DNA of 27,416 nucleotides from an uncultured Pseudoxanthomonas sp. (GTDB lineage: Bacteria > Pseudomonadota > Gammaproteobacteria > Xanthomonadales > Xanthomonadaceae). The notes beneath the pieces were generated by a model that was not told where the DNA came from, searched no databases, and saw nothing but the letters and a program-made list of their open reading frames with translations. Each line of letters begins with the position of its first letter. Position 1 is the stretch's first letter. The translations under genes and the position numbers were made by a program. Location of the stretch: NCBI GenBank assembly GCA_937975725.1, contig CALJUL010000031.1, positions 1-27,416 of the forward strand, given 5' to 3'. Of this stretch, positions 6,692-14,404 are shown in pieces.

Positions 6692-9322
6692 ATGTCCGCC
6701 GCAGAACCCGTCGCCTACGATCCGAAATCCGTCGAATCCGCCGCCCAGGCCTACTGGGAGACGCAGCGCGCCTTCGAGGTCGACGAGCAGTCCGACAAGC
6801 CCAAGTTCTATTGCCTGTCGATGCTGCCGTACCCGTCCGGCGCGCTGCACATGGGCCACGTGCGCAACTACACCATCGGCGACGTCATCAGCCGCTACAA
6901 GCGCATGACCGGCCACAACGTGCTGCAGCCGATGGGCTGGGATGCGTTCGGCCTGCCGGCCGAGAACGCGGCGATCAAGAACAGGACGGCGCCGGCCAAG
7001 TGGACCTACGCCAACATCGACCACATGCGCAGCCAGTTGAAGTCGCTGGGCTACGCCATCGACTGGTCGCGCGAGTTCGCCACCTGCCGGCCAGAGTACT
7101 ACGTGCACGAGCAGCGCATGTTCACCCGCCTGCTGCGCAAGGGCCTGGCCTACCGCAAGAACTCGGTGGTGAACTGGGACCCGGTGGACCAGACCGTGCT
7201 GGCCAACGAGCAGGTGATCGACGGCCGCGGCTGGCGCAGCGGCGCGGTGGTGGAGAAGCGCGAGATCCCGCAGTGGTTCCTGCGCATCACCGATTACGCG
7301 CAGGAACTGCTGGACGGCCTGGACGACCTGCCGGGCTGGCCGGACGCGGTCAAGACCATGCAGCGCAACTGGATCGGCCGCTCCGAGGGCCTGGAGATCC
7401 AGTTCGCCGTCGAAGGCCACGAGCCGCTGATGGTGTTCACCACGCGCCCGGACACGCTGATGGGCGTGACCTTCGTGTCCATCGCCGGCGAGCATCCGCT
7501 GGCGCTGAAGGCGGCGAAGGACGACCCGGCGCTGGCCGCGTTCCTGGCCGAGCTCAAGCAGGGCGGCGTGTCCGAGGCCGAGCTGGAGACGCAGGAGAAG
7601 CGCGGCATGGACACCGGCCTGAAGGCCGTGCACCCGGTCACCGGCGAGAAGGTGCCGGTGTGGGTGGCCAACTTCGTGCTGATGGGCTACGGCACCGGCG
7701 CGGTGATGGCCGTGCCCGGTCACGACCAGCGCGACTTCGAGTTCGCCACCAAGTACGGCCTGCCGATCCAGCAGGTGATCGCGCTGAAGTCGCCGAAGAA
7801 CGATGACGAGGCGAGCTACGATCCGACCACGTGGCGCGACTGGTACGGCGACAAGACCCGCGACGACCTGGAACTGGTCAACTCCGGCGAGTTCGACGGC
7901 CTGGGCTACCGCGGCGCCTTCGAGGCGCTGGCCGAGCGCTTCGAGCGCAAGGGCCAGGGCCAGCGCCGGGTGAACTACCGCCTGCGCGACTGGGGCGTCA
8001 GCCGCCAGCGCTATTGGGGCTGCCCGATCCCGGTGATCTACTGCGACAAGTGCGGCGCGGTGCCGGTGCCGGACCACGAACTGCCGGTGGTGCTGCCGGA
8101 GAACGTCACCCTGGACGGCGTGAAGTCGCCGATCAAGGCCGATCCCGAGTGGCGAAAGACCAAGTGCCCCGAATGCGGCGGCGCGGCCGAGCGCGAGACC
8201 GACACCTTCGACACCTTCATGGAGTCGAGCTGGTACTACGCCCGCTACACCTCGCCGGGCGCGAAGGACATGGTGGACAAGCGCGGCAACTACTGGCTGC
8301 CGGTGGACCAGTACATCGGCGGCATCGAGCACGCGATCCTGCACCTGATGTACTTCCGCTTCTACCACAAGCTCCTGCGCGACGCGCGGCTGGTGGACAG
8401 CGACGAGCCGGCCACCAACCTGCTGACCCAGGGCATGGTGATCGCCGAGACGTTCTACCGCGACAACGCCGACGGTTCCAGGGACTGGATCAACCCGGTC
8501 GATGTGGAAGTCCAGCGCGACGAGAAGGGCCGCGTCACCGGCGCCACGCTGAAGGCCGACGGCCAGCCGGTGAAGATCGGTCCGGTCGAGAAGATGTCCA
8601 AGTCGAAGAACAACGGCGTGGATCCGCAGGCCATGGTGGACAAGTTCGGCGCCGACACCGTGCGCCTGTTCTCCATGTTCGCCGCGCCGCCGGAGCAGTC
8701 GCTGGAATGGAACGAAGCCGGCGTGGAGGGCATGGCGCGCTTCCTGCGCCGCCTGTGGGTGCAGGTGCAGAAGCATGTCGCCGGCGGCCTCGCGCCGGCG
8801 CTGGACGTGGCCGCGCTGGACGCCGCGCAGAAGGCCGTGCGCCGCAAGACCCACGAAACCATCGACAAGGTCGGCAACGACTACGGCAAGCGCCATAGTT
8901 TCAATACCGCCATCGCCGCGGTGATGGAACTGTCCAACACGCTGGGCAAGTTCGAAGACGCGTCCCCGCAGGGCCGCGCCGTGCGCCAGGAAGCGCTGGA
9001 AGCGGCGGTGCTGCTGCTCAACCCGATCACCCCGCACGCCAGCCACGCGCTGTGGCAGGCGCTGGGCCACGACGAGACGCTGCTCGAGGACGTGCCGTTC
9101 CCGCAGGCCGACGCCGACGCGCTGGTGCGCGATTCGGTGACGCTGGCGGTGCAGGTGAACGGCAAGCTGCGCGGCACCGTCGAAGTGGCCGCCGATGCGC
9201 CGCGCGAACTGATCGAGTCGCTGGCCAAGGCCGAGCCCAACACCGCCAAGTTCCTGGAAGGCGCGACGATCCGCAAGGTCATCATCGTGCCGGGCAAGAT
9301 CATCAACATCGTCGCCGGCTGA
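6692..9322 (+). CDS. leuS: leucyl-tRNA synthetase
   Basis: An 876-residue class Ia aminoacyl-tRNA synthetase that charges tRNA-Leu in the cytoplasm. The HIGH signature appears as HMGH (53-56) within MLPYPSGALHMGHVRNYTIG, and the KMSKS loop is at 634-638, followed by KNNGVDP. The CP1 editing domain shows the threonine-rich FTTRPDTLMGVTF and GYGTGAVMAVPGHDQRDFEF segments that clear mischarged amino acids. A CxxC pair (CDKC, then CPECGG) lies in the zinc-ribbon-like insertion. The C-terminal domain ends with IRKVIIVPGKIINIVAG, typical of the bacterial enzyme. The start at ATG 6692 gives the normal length; the open frame upstream is antisense to the amidohydrolase gene. First gene of the leuS-lptE-holA-nadD run. 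Confidence 0.98.
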   Translation: MSAAEPVAYDPKSVESAAQAYWETQRAFEVDEQSDKPKFYCLSMLPYPSGALHMGHVRNYTIGDVISRYKRMTGHNVLQPMGWDAFGLPAENAAIKNRTAPAKWTYANIDHMRSQLKSLGYAIDWSREFATCRPEYYVHEQRMFTRLLRKGLAYRKNSVVNWDPVDQTVLANEQVIDGRGWRSGAVVEKREIPQWFLRITDYAQELLDGLDDLPGWPDAVKTMQRNWIGRSEGLEIQFAVEGHEPLMVFTTRPDTLMGVTFVSIAGEHPLALKAAKDDPALAAFLAELKQGGVSEAELETQEKRGMDTGLKAVHPVTGEKVPVWVANFVLMGYGTGAVMAVPGHDQRDFEFATKYGLPIQQVIALKSPKNDDEASYDPTTWRDWYGDKTRDDLELVNSGEFDGLGYRGAFEALAERFERKGQGQRRVNYRLRDWGVSRQRYWGCPIPVIYCDKCGAVPVPDHELPVVLPENVTLDGVKSPIKADPEWRKTKCPECGGAAERETDTFDTFMESSWYYARYTSPGAKDMVDKRGNYWLPVDQYIGGIEHAILHLMYFRFYHKLLRDARLVDSDEPATNLLTQGMVIAETFYRDNADGSRDWINPVDVEVQRDEKGRVTGATLKADGQPVKIGPVEKMSKSKNNGVDPQAMVDKFGADTVRLFSMFAAPPEQSLEWNEAGVEGMARFLRRLWVQVQKHVAGGLAPALDVAALDAAQKAVRRKTHETIDKVGNDYGKRHSFNTAIAAVMELSNTLGKFEDASPQGRAVRQEALEAAVLLLNPITPHASHALWQALGHDETLLEDVPFPQADADALVRDSVTLAVQVNGKLRGTVEVAADAPRELIESLAKAEPNTAKFLEGATIRKVIIVPGKIINIVAG

Positions 9323-9455
9323 CGGACGGCGGCGCGCACGGGCTTCCCGGCCTCGCGGAAGCCCGGTGCGGCACGCGCGTGCGCCTTGCCCCGGCGTTCA
9401 CCTGCGGTCCGGCTACGCTATTGCCGGCCATGACGGCCTCGTCCAGACTTCGCCC

Positions 9456-9989
9456 ATGATCCGATCCCGCCTGTTCCTCCTCCTGCTCGCCGCGCTGGTC
9501 CTGACCGGATGCGGCTTCCACCTGCGCAACAGGATCGCGTTGCCGGCCGACGTGGGGCCGGTGCGGGTGGCTTCGAGCGGGATGTACAGCGAACTGACCA
9601 CCCACCTCACGCGCGGCTTGCAGGCCGCGGGCGCCGAACTGGCGCCGGAGCCGGAGGCGGGCCTGCCAGTGCCGCCGGCCGCCACCCTGCGCATCGTGTC
9701 CGAGCGCTGGGGCGACCTGCCCATCGCGGTCGACCAGTACGGCCGTTCGCAGGAATACTCCCTGCGCTACGCGGTGATCTTCTCGTTCAAGCGGGCCGAC
9801 GGCAGCGACCTGGTGCCGCAGCAGGTCGTGGAGATGTCGCGCGACTACGTTTCGCAGCCCGACAACGCCACCGGCACCACCACCGAGCGCGAAGTGCTGG
9901 CGCGCGAGCTGCGCCGCGAGATGGCGGCCTCCATCCTGCGCCGCATCGACGGCGTGGTGCGCACCGGCCAGGCCGCGCCCGCGCCCTGA
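9456..9989 (+). CDS. lptE: LPS-assembly lipoprotein LptE
   Basis: A 177-residue outer-membrane lipoprotein that plugs the LptD barrel and helps insert lipopolysaccharide into the outer leaflet. The N-terminus, with a basic MIRSR and a hydrophobic stretch ending in LTGCG, is a lipoprotein signal peptide with the lipidated cysteine at residue 19. It is followed by GFHLRNRIALP, the family's characteristic start of the mature protein. YSLRYAVIFSF and a C-terminal helix with REVLARELRREMAASILRRI complete the fold. The ATG at 9456 is chosen because it places the lipobox correctly; the frame is open further upstream but has no signal-like features. Position between leuS and holA is conserved across gammaproteobacteria. 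It overlaps holA by one base (TGATG). Confidence 0.96.
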   Translation: MIRSRLFLLLLAALVLTGCGFHLRNRIALPADVGPVRVASSGMYSELTTHLTRGLQAAGAELAPEPEAGLPVPPAATLRIVSERWGDLPIAVDQYGRSQEYSLRYAVIFSFKRADGSDLVPQQVVEMSRDYVSQPDNATGTTTEREVLARELRREMAASILRRIDGVVRTGQAAPAP

Positions 9990-11023
9990 TGGAACTCAAG
10001 CCGGAACAGTTGGCTGCGCGCGGCGCGTCCGAGCCGCTGCATCCGGTCTACCTGATCGCCGGCCCGGAAACCCTGCGCGTGCTGGAAGCGGCCGACGCCG
10101 TACGCGCGCAGGCGCGTGCGCAGGGCATCGGCGAGCGCGAAGTCTTCGACGCCGACGGCCGCGACTTCGACTGGGACCAACTGGATGCCAGCTTCAACGC
10201 GCCCAGCCTGTTCAGCGCGCGCCGGCTGGTGGAAGTGCGCCTGCCCGGCGGCAAGCCCGGCAAGGAAGGCGCCGAGGTCATCACCGCGTTCTGCGCCAAC
10301 CCGCCGCCGGACGTGGTGCTGCTGATCACCGCCGGCGAATGGGGCAAGGCCTACCAGGGCAAGTGGAGCGACGCCATCGCCCGCGTCGGCGTGCTCGTCG
10401 TGGCCTGGGCGATCAAGCCGCACGAACTGCCGGGCTGGATCGAGGGCCGCCTGCGCGGCAAGGGCCTGCGCGCCGACCGCGACGCGGTGCAACTGCTGGC
10501 CGACCGGGTGGAAGGCAACCTGCTGGCCGCCGCGCAGGAGATCGACAAGCTGGCCCTGCTCAGCGACGGCCAGCCGTTGGATGCCGCGCGCATGGAGTCG
10601 CTGGTGGCCAACGCCGCGCGCTATGACGTGTTTCGCCTCACCGACGCGGTGCTGGCCGGGCAGGGCGCGCAGGTCTCGCGCATCCTCGCCGGCCTGCGCG
10701 GCGAGGGCGACATGGTCGCCGGGCTGATGCCGATGATCGTCAAGGAACTGCTGCGCACCGCCGCGCTGGCGCGCGTGCAGGCCGGTGGGGGCAATCTGGC
10801 CGCGGAGATGAAGTCGCAGGGCATCTGGGAAGCCAAGCAGGCGCCGTTCAAGCGCGCGCTGCAACGCCACGCCTCGCCCGCGCGCTGGGAGCGCTTCGTG
10901 GCCGAAGCCTCCAAGATCGACCGCATCGCCAAGGGCCGCGGCGACGGCGACGCCTGGGTGGCGCTGGAACGCCTGCTGCTGGCGGTGGCGGAAGCCCGGG
11001 CCGTGCGGCTGCTGGTGGCGTGA
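9989..11023 (+). CDS. holA: DNA polymerase III subunit delta
   Basis: A 344-residue clamp-loader subunit that opens the sliding beta clamp during replication. It begins MELKPEQLAARG and continues HPVYLIAGPETLRVLEAADAVR, the delta-subunit AAA-like N-terminal domain with the degenerate nucleotide-binding strand (YLIAGPE). The middle has the conserved ARYDVFRLTDAVLAGQ segment, and the C-terminal collar domain contains MIVKELLRTAALARVQAGG and IDRIAKGRGDGDAWVALERLLL. Length matches the family (about 340). The start codon overlaps the lptE stop, and the stop overlaps the GTG of nadD (GTGA), so three genes are coupled. Confidence 0.96.
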   Translation: MELKPEQLAARGASEPLHPVYLIAGPETLRVLEAADAVRAQARAQGIGEREVFDADGRDFDWDQLDASFNAPSLFSARRLVEVRLPGGKPGKEGAEVITAFCANPPPDVVLLITAGEWGKAYQGKWSDAIARVGVLVVAWAIKPHELPGWIEGRLRGKGLRADRDAVQLLADRVEGNLLAAAQEIDKLALLSDGQPLDAARMESLVANAARYDVFRLTDAVLAGQGAQVSRILAGLRGEGDMVAGLMPMIVKELLRTAALARVQAGGGNLAAEMKSQGIWEAKQAPFKRALQRHASPARWERFVAEASKIDRIAKGRGDGDAWVALERLLLAVAEARAVRLLVA

Positions 11024-11799
11024 ACGCCGGGATCGGGGAGCCGGGCATGGGCGACCGCGAGAACGGCGTGCCCGGAGCCCCGGCTTCCTCCCAGTCTCCG
11101 TCCTCCATTGCCCACTCCCCGCTGCGTCTGTACTACGGCGGCACCTTCGATCCCGTCCACAACGGCCACCTCGCCATCGCGCGCGCGGCGTGCGACGAAC
11201 TGGGCGTGCCGGTACGGCTGATGCCGGCCGCCGACCCGCCGCACAGGGCGCCGCCGGGCGCCGACGCCCGGCAGCGCGCGCACTTGCTGGACTTGGCGGT
11301 GCAGGGCGAGGACGGCTTGCTCGTGGACCGGCGCGAACTGCACCGCGCCGAGCGCGAGCCGGACGGCCGTTCCTACACCATCGACACCTTGCACGAACTG
11401 CGCGCGGAACTCGGCGCCGCGGTTCCCGTGGCGCTGCTGGTGGGTGCCGACAGCCTGGTCGGCCTGCCTACCTGGCGCGCATGGCGCGAGCTGTTCGCGC
11501 TGGCCCATTTCGTCGTCGCCGAGCGGCCCGGCAGTCCGCTGGACGAGGCCGAATTGCCGCCGGCGCTGGCCGACGCCCTGGCCGGGCGCTGGACCAAGAG
11601 CGTGGATGCGCTGCGCAACGAAGCGGCGGGCCGCGTCTACCGGCTGGACCAGCCGCTGCGTCCGGAATCGGCCACTGACATCCGCCGCCGGATCGCCGCA
11701 GGCGCGCCGTGGCGGCACCTGCTGCCACCCGCTGTGGCGGCCGCCATTGCCGACGAAAGGCTGTACCTGCACGGGGCCGTTTCCGCCGGTCCGTTATAA
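11020..11799 (+). CDS. nadD: nicotinate-nucleotide adenylyltransferase, with extended N-terminus
   Basis: The enzyme transfers AMP to nicotinate mononucleotide in NAD synthesis. The nucleotidyltransferase signature GTFDPVHNGH is at 41-50 and RPESATDIRRRI near the C-terminus is the ISxTxxR element. MPAADPPHR, RSYTIDTLHELR and LLVGADSLVGLPTWRAW are further family motifs. Most family members start a few residues before the GTFDP motif, but here the frame is open from a GTG at 11020 overlapping the holA stop, and 35 residues low in complexity (GIGEPGMGDRENGVPGAPAS) precede the core. ATG 11047 and GTG 11068 are alternatives, and even the latter leaves about 24 extra residues. The extension coincides with a repeat-like sequence. 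The stop TAA overlaps a -10-like TATAAT. Confidence 0.93.
   Translation: MNAGIGEPGMGDRENGVPGAPASSQSPSSIAHSPLRLYYGGTFDPVHNGHLAIARAACDELGVPVRLMPAADPPHRAPPGADARQRAHLLDLAVQGEDGLLVDRRELHRAEREPDGRSYTIDTLHELRAELGAAVPVALLVGADSLVGLPTWRAWRELFALAHFVVAERPGSPLDEAELPPALADALAGRWTKSVDALRNEAAGRVYRLDQPLRPESATDIRRRIAAGAPWRHLLPPAVAAAIADERLYLHGAVSAGPL
11035..11120. repeat. imperfect inverted repeat inside the 5' end of nadD
   Basis: GGGGAGCCGGGCATGGGCGA (from 11035) is partly mirrored by the reverse complement of 11098-11120, which reads GGGGAGTGGGCAATGGAGG. The same GGGGAGCCGGG head is found at the element at 18143-18302. It looks like a decayed member of the GGGAATGGGG-type intergenic repeat common in this family, here read through as protein sequence. 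Alignment was done by eye. Confidence 0.5.
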
Positions 11800-11800
11800 T
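11795..11800 (+). promoter_or_regulatory. rsfS: -10 box TATAAT overlapping the nadD stop
   Basis: A perfect sigma-70 -10 hexamer, rare by chance at this GC content, 31 bases before the rsfS TTG start. No good -35 is present at 16-18 bases upstream (the sequence there is GC-rich), so activity would depend on other factors. It may give rsfS, the DUF695-RraB gene and rlmH their own transcript. Confidence 0.45.
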
Positions 11801-11830
11801 CCCGCCCGTATTCCCCGAGCCGTCACGCCT

Positions 11831-12247
11831 TTGTCCAGCCAAGCCCACGTCATCAAGACCCGTCTCCCCAGTCCCCCGCCGGCCGTGCCGGTCCTGCTCG
11901 CCAGCGTGCATGCGGCGGTGCAGGAGCTGAAAGCCAAGGATGTCGTCGAGATCGACGTGCGCGGCAAGTCCAGCGTCGCCGATTACCTGGTGATCGTCTC
12001 GGGCACTTCGACCCGTCACGTGAAGTCGATCGCCGACGAAGTGGTCAAGTTCGCCAAGAAGCTGGACGTGATGCCGCTGGGCGTGGAAGGCGAGCGCGAG
12101 GCCGAATGGGTGCTGGTGGACCTGGGCGACGTGATCGTCCACGTCATGCTGCCGCGCGTGCGCGAGTTCTACGCGCTGGAGCGCCTGTGGACCGTCGGCG
12201 ACCAGCCGCCCGAGGATGTCGAGACGGCGGACGAATCCCGCCTGTAG
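11831..12247 (+). CDS. rsfS: ribosomal silencing factor RsfS
   Basis: A 138-residue protein of the RsfS/Iojap (DUF143) family that binds ribosomal protein uL14 and prevents subunit joining under poor nutrition. The core is fully recognisable: ELKAKDVVEIDVRGKSSVAD, YLVIVSGTSTRHVKSIADEV, LGVEGEREAEWVLVDLGDVI and VHVMLPRVREFYALERLW. I chose the TTG at 11831, giving an N-terminus SSQAHVIKTRLPSPPPAVP of the kind seen in this family; the next in-frame starts (GTG codons) would cut into the conserved helix. It follows nadD, as in most gammaproteobacteria, 31 bases after its stop, with a possible promoter in between. Confidence 0.95.
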   Translation: MSSQAHVIKTRLPSPPPAVPVLLASVHAAVQELKAKDVVEIDVRGKSSVADYLVIVSGTSTRHVKSIADEVVKFAKKLDVMPLGVEGEREAEWVLVDLGDVIVHVMLPRVREFYALERLWTVGDQPPEDVETADESRL

Positions 12248-12258
12248 GCGCCACGGCC

Positions 12259-13020
12259 GTGGACGGTCGGTGGGATTTCTATTTCCTTCGCGTCGACGGC
12301 CAGCCGGCTTCGATCTACCTGGATTTGGGCTGGGGCGGGGAAGCGCCGCCGCCGGCGTTCCCGGTCATGGCCTACGTGCGCGTGCTGATGCGCGCGCCGC
12401 GGCCGGACGGCCTGTCGAGCCAGGAAGAATTCGACGACCTGATCGCGGTCGAGGACCGACTCGTCGCCGCGCTGACCGCCGGTGGCGCGGCGATCTACGT
12501 GGGGCGCAACACGTCCGGTGGATGCCGCGATTTCTACTTCTACGCGCCTGCCGGCACGGCCTGGGAAGAGCGCGCGTCCCTGGCCATGGGCGCGATGCCG
12601 GACTACCGCTTCCAGGCGGGCCAGCGTCCCGACCCGGAATGGTCCGTGTACCGCGAGTTCCTTTATCCCGGTCCGCGGGAACGCGAGCGCATGCAGAACC
12701 GTTCGGTCTGCCAGGCGCTGGAACACGACGGCGACGCCCTGTCCGCGCCGCGCGAGATCGACCATTGGGCCTGTTTCCCCGATGCAGCCACGCGCGACGC
12801 GTTCGTGCGGCGCGCCGGCGAACTCGGCTTCCTGCTGCGGGAGCAGGACGACGGGGATGCGGAACATCCCGAATGCATGGCCCGGATCTATCGCGTGGAC
12901 GTGCCCGCGCGCGAGGGCATCGACGAAGTCTGCCTGCCCCTGTTCGACCTCGCCGAGGAATGCGGCGGACACTACGACGGCTGGGAATGCCCGGTGGTCA
13001 GGGCGGGGGAGCCGGCGTGA
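12259..13020 (+). CDS. DUF695 and RraB-domain fusion protein
   Basis: A 253-residue protein with two recognisable parts. Residues about 3-130 begin WDFYFLRVDGQPASIYLDLG and continue with EFDDLIAVEDRLVAAL and IYVGRNTSGGCRDFYFYAP, the DUF695 pattern of unknown function. Residues about 150-250, starting near REIDHWACFPDAATRDAFVR and ending with LFDLAEECGGHYDGWECPVV, match the RraB (regulator of ribonuclease activity B) fold, including the closing GGxYDGWE. In E. coli RraB binds RNase E and modulates mRNA decay; whether this protein does the same is unproven. The GTG at 12259 starts 12 bases after the rsfS stop. The stop overlaps the rlmH start (GTGA). The gene therefore sits inside the usually adjacent rsfS-rlmH pair. 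Confidence 0.88.
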   Translation: MDGRWDFYFLRVDGQPASIYLDLGWGGEAPPPAFPVMAYVRVLMRAPRPDGLSSQEEFDDLIAVEDRLVAALTAGGAAIYVGRNTSGGCRDFYFYAPAGTAWEERASLAMGAMPDYRFQAGQRPDPEWSVYREFLYPGPRERERMQNRSVCQALEHDGDALSAPREIDHWACFPDAATRDAFVRRAGELGFLLREQDDGDAEHPECMARIYRVDVPAREGIDEVCLPLFDLAEECGGHYDGWECPVVRAGEPA

Positions 13021-13487
13021 AGGCGCGTCTGATCGCCACCGGCGAACGCGCGCCCGCGTGGGTGGCGCAGGGCTTCGCCGAGTACCAGAAGCGTTTGTCG
13101 CACTGGCTGCCGTTCGAACTGGTCGAGATCGAGCCGGGCCTGCGCGGCAAGGGCCGCGACCCGCAGCGCGCCATCGAGGACGAAGGCAGGCGCGTGCTGG
13201 CGGCGCTGCCGAAGAACGCGCACGTCGTGGCGCTGGAAGTCACCGGCCGGGCGTATTCGTCCGAACAACTGGCGCAGCGGCTGGAACACTGGCGCACGTT
13301 GGGCCGCGACGTCGCGCTGCTGATCGGCGGGCCGGAAGGGCACGCCCCCGACGTGCTGGCCGCCGCGCACGAGAAGTGGTCGCTGAGCCCGCTGACCCTG
13401 CCGCACATGCTGGTGCGGTTGGTGGTGGCCGAGCAGGTCTACCGCGCCGCCGCCATGCTGGCCAACCACCCTTACCACCGCGCCTGA
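13017..13487 (+). CDS. rlmH: 23S rRNA (pseudouridine1915-N3)-methyltransferase
   Basis: A 156-residue SPOUT-class methyltransferase, exactly the normal length, that methylates pseudouridine 1915 in helix 69 of 23S rRNA on the assembled ribosome. The SAM-binding knot motif is GGPEGH at 104-109 (LLIGGPEGHAPDVL), followed by WSLSPLTLPHMLVRLVVAEQ and the C-terminal HPYHR that contacts the substrate. The GTG at 13017 is preceded by GGGGGAG and overlaps the stop of the DUF695-RraB gene. It ends the leuS-to-rlmH series; a repeat copy and a hairpin lie downstream. Confidence 0.97.
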   Translation: MKARLIATGERAPAWVAQGFAEYQKRLSHWLPFELVEIEPGLRGKGRDPQRAIEDEGRRVLAALPKNAHVVALEVTGRAYSSEQLAQRLEHWRTLGRDVALLIGGPEGHAPDVLAAAHEKWSLSPLTLPHMLVRLVVAEQVYRAAAMLANHPYHRA

Positions 13488-13508
13488 CGCGCCCGCTTCC
13501 CCTGCCGG

Positions 13509-13527
13509 CGCGACGTCAGTCGCGACC
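13509..13527. repeat. degenerate copy of the GCGAC/GTCGC palindromic repeat
   Basis: GCGAC-GTCA-GTCGC (13510-13523) followed by GACC matches the core of the copies at 26888 and 27002 but lacks the TGTAGGAG head. It follows rlmH by 22 bases and might slow transcription there. Confidence 0.6.
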
Positions 13528-13687
13528 GGAAATCCCGGCAGCCAGCGGGCATGAATCCAGATGGACGGATCCGCGCAAGAGCGGCAGCCTCGCCGCGCAA
13601 CCATCCGCATGACCGGTGTTTCCCATCTTCCCGCAGCTCCTGGTCCGGGCCGAAGCTCCTGCCGCAGGTTGTGGTGGCTGCAACGAA

Positions 13688-13711
13688 GAAGCCCGCCTTG
13701 CGGCGGGCTTC
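13688..13711. terminator. hairpin downstream of tonB, possible bidirectional terminator
   Basis: GAAGCCCGCC (13688-13697), loop TTGC, GGCGGGCTTC (13702-13711): a perfect 10-bp stem 24 bases beyond the tonB stop. Reading left (tonB direction) it is followed by TTCGTTG; reading right by CTGTCTT. The T-tracts are modest, but the stem is strong and correctly placed between convergent rlmH and tonB. Confidence 0.7.
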
Positions 13712-13735
13712 CTGTCTTGCATCGATGCTGCGGTG

Positions 13736-14404
13736 TCATTGCAGGTTGAAGGCGATCGGCACCAGGCCGTAGGCGCGCACGGCGGCGCCGTCGTGCATCG
13801 CCGGCTTGAAGCGCCAGGTGCGCAGCACGTGCTGGCGGGCCTCGCGGTCCAGGTTCTTGTTGCCGCTGCTGGTCTCGACGCTCACTTCGATGGGGGTGCC
13901 GTCGGTGTCCACCAGCACGCGCAGGACCACCGTGCCCTGAATGCCGCCGCGCAGTTCGTTGACCGGATAGCGCGGGGCCGGCGCCTTGACGTATTCCAGC
14001 GTGGCCGAGGCCAGCGGGCCGCTCAGCGTGGCGGGGCCGACGCTCTCCATGGGATCGGCTGCGGGGCCGTCGATCGCCGGCAGCGTGCCGCCATCGACGA
14101 TGGCCGGCGCGTCGACGATCGGCGGCACGACGTCCGTGCGCGTGGGCACGACGCGCTGGGTGATCTCCTTCGGCACTTCCTTGCGTTCCACGTTCACCGG
14201 GACGGTCTCGATGATCCTGGGTGGATCGCGTTCGATCCAGCGCACCACCGGTTTGGGCTTGGCGGCCGGCAGGATGTCCGGCGCGGCCATGGGCATCAGC
14301 AGCATGAGCAGGGCGACGGCGTGGACGGCGATGGCGGCCGCGATGGCGGCGACGCGGCCGATGTCGATGCGGGAATCGGAACCGTGGGGTAGTGCGCGAA
14401 CCAT
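13736..14404 (-). CDS. tonB: TonB family energy-transducing protein
   Basis: A 222-residue TonB-type protein that carries energy from an ExbB/ExbD complex to outer-membrane receptors. Start at the ATG at 14404 is set by a strong AGGAGGTGG just upstream. There is one membrane segment (about residues 18-38, AAIAAAIAVHAVALLMLL) with the conserved histidine at 28; the residue four before it, serine in E. coli TonB, is alanine here. A Pro/Lys/Glu/Val-rich spacer (about 45-115, including PKPVVRWIERDPPR) follows. The C-terminal domain shows RYPVNELRGGIQGTVVLRV, DTDGTPIEV, SSGNKNLDREARQHV and TWRFKPA, the standard TonB fold. No exbB or exbD is adjacent, so it may be one of several TonB paralogues. 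Confidence 0.92.
   Translation of the reverse strand: MVRALPHGSDSRIDIGRVAAIAAAIAVHAVALLMLLMPMAAPDILPAAKPKPVVRWIERDPPRIIETVPVNVERKEVPKEITQRVVPTRTDVVPPIVDAPAIVDGGTLPAIDGPAADPMESVGPATLSGPLASATLEYVKAPAPRYPVNELRGGIQGTVVLRVLVDTDGTPIEVSVETSSGNKNLDREARQHVLRTWRFKPAMHDGAAVRAYGLVPIAFNLQ

Noticed and set aside
6611..9070. Long minus-strand open frame across leuS
   Set aside because: Antisense shadow of a clear leuS; composition is artefactual, with no domain or start signal.
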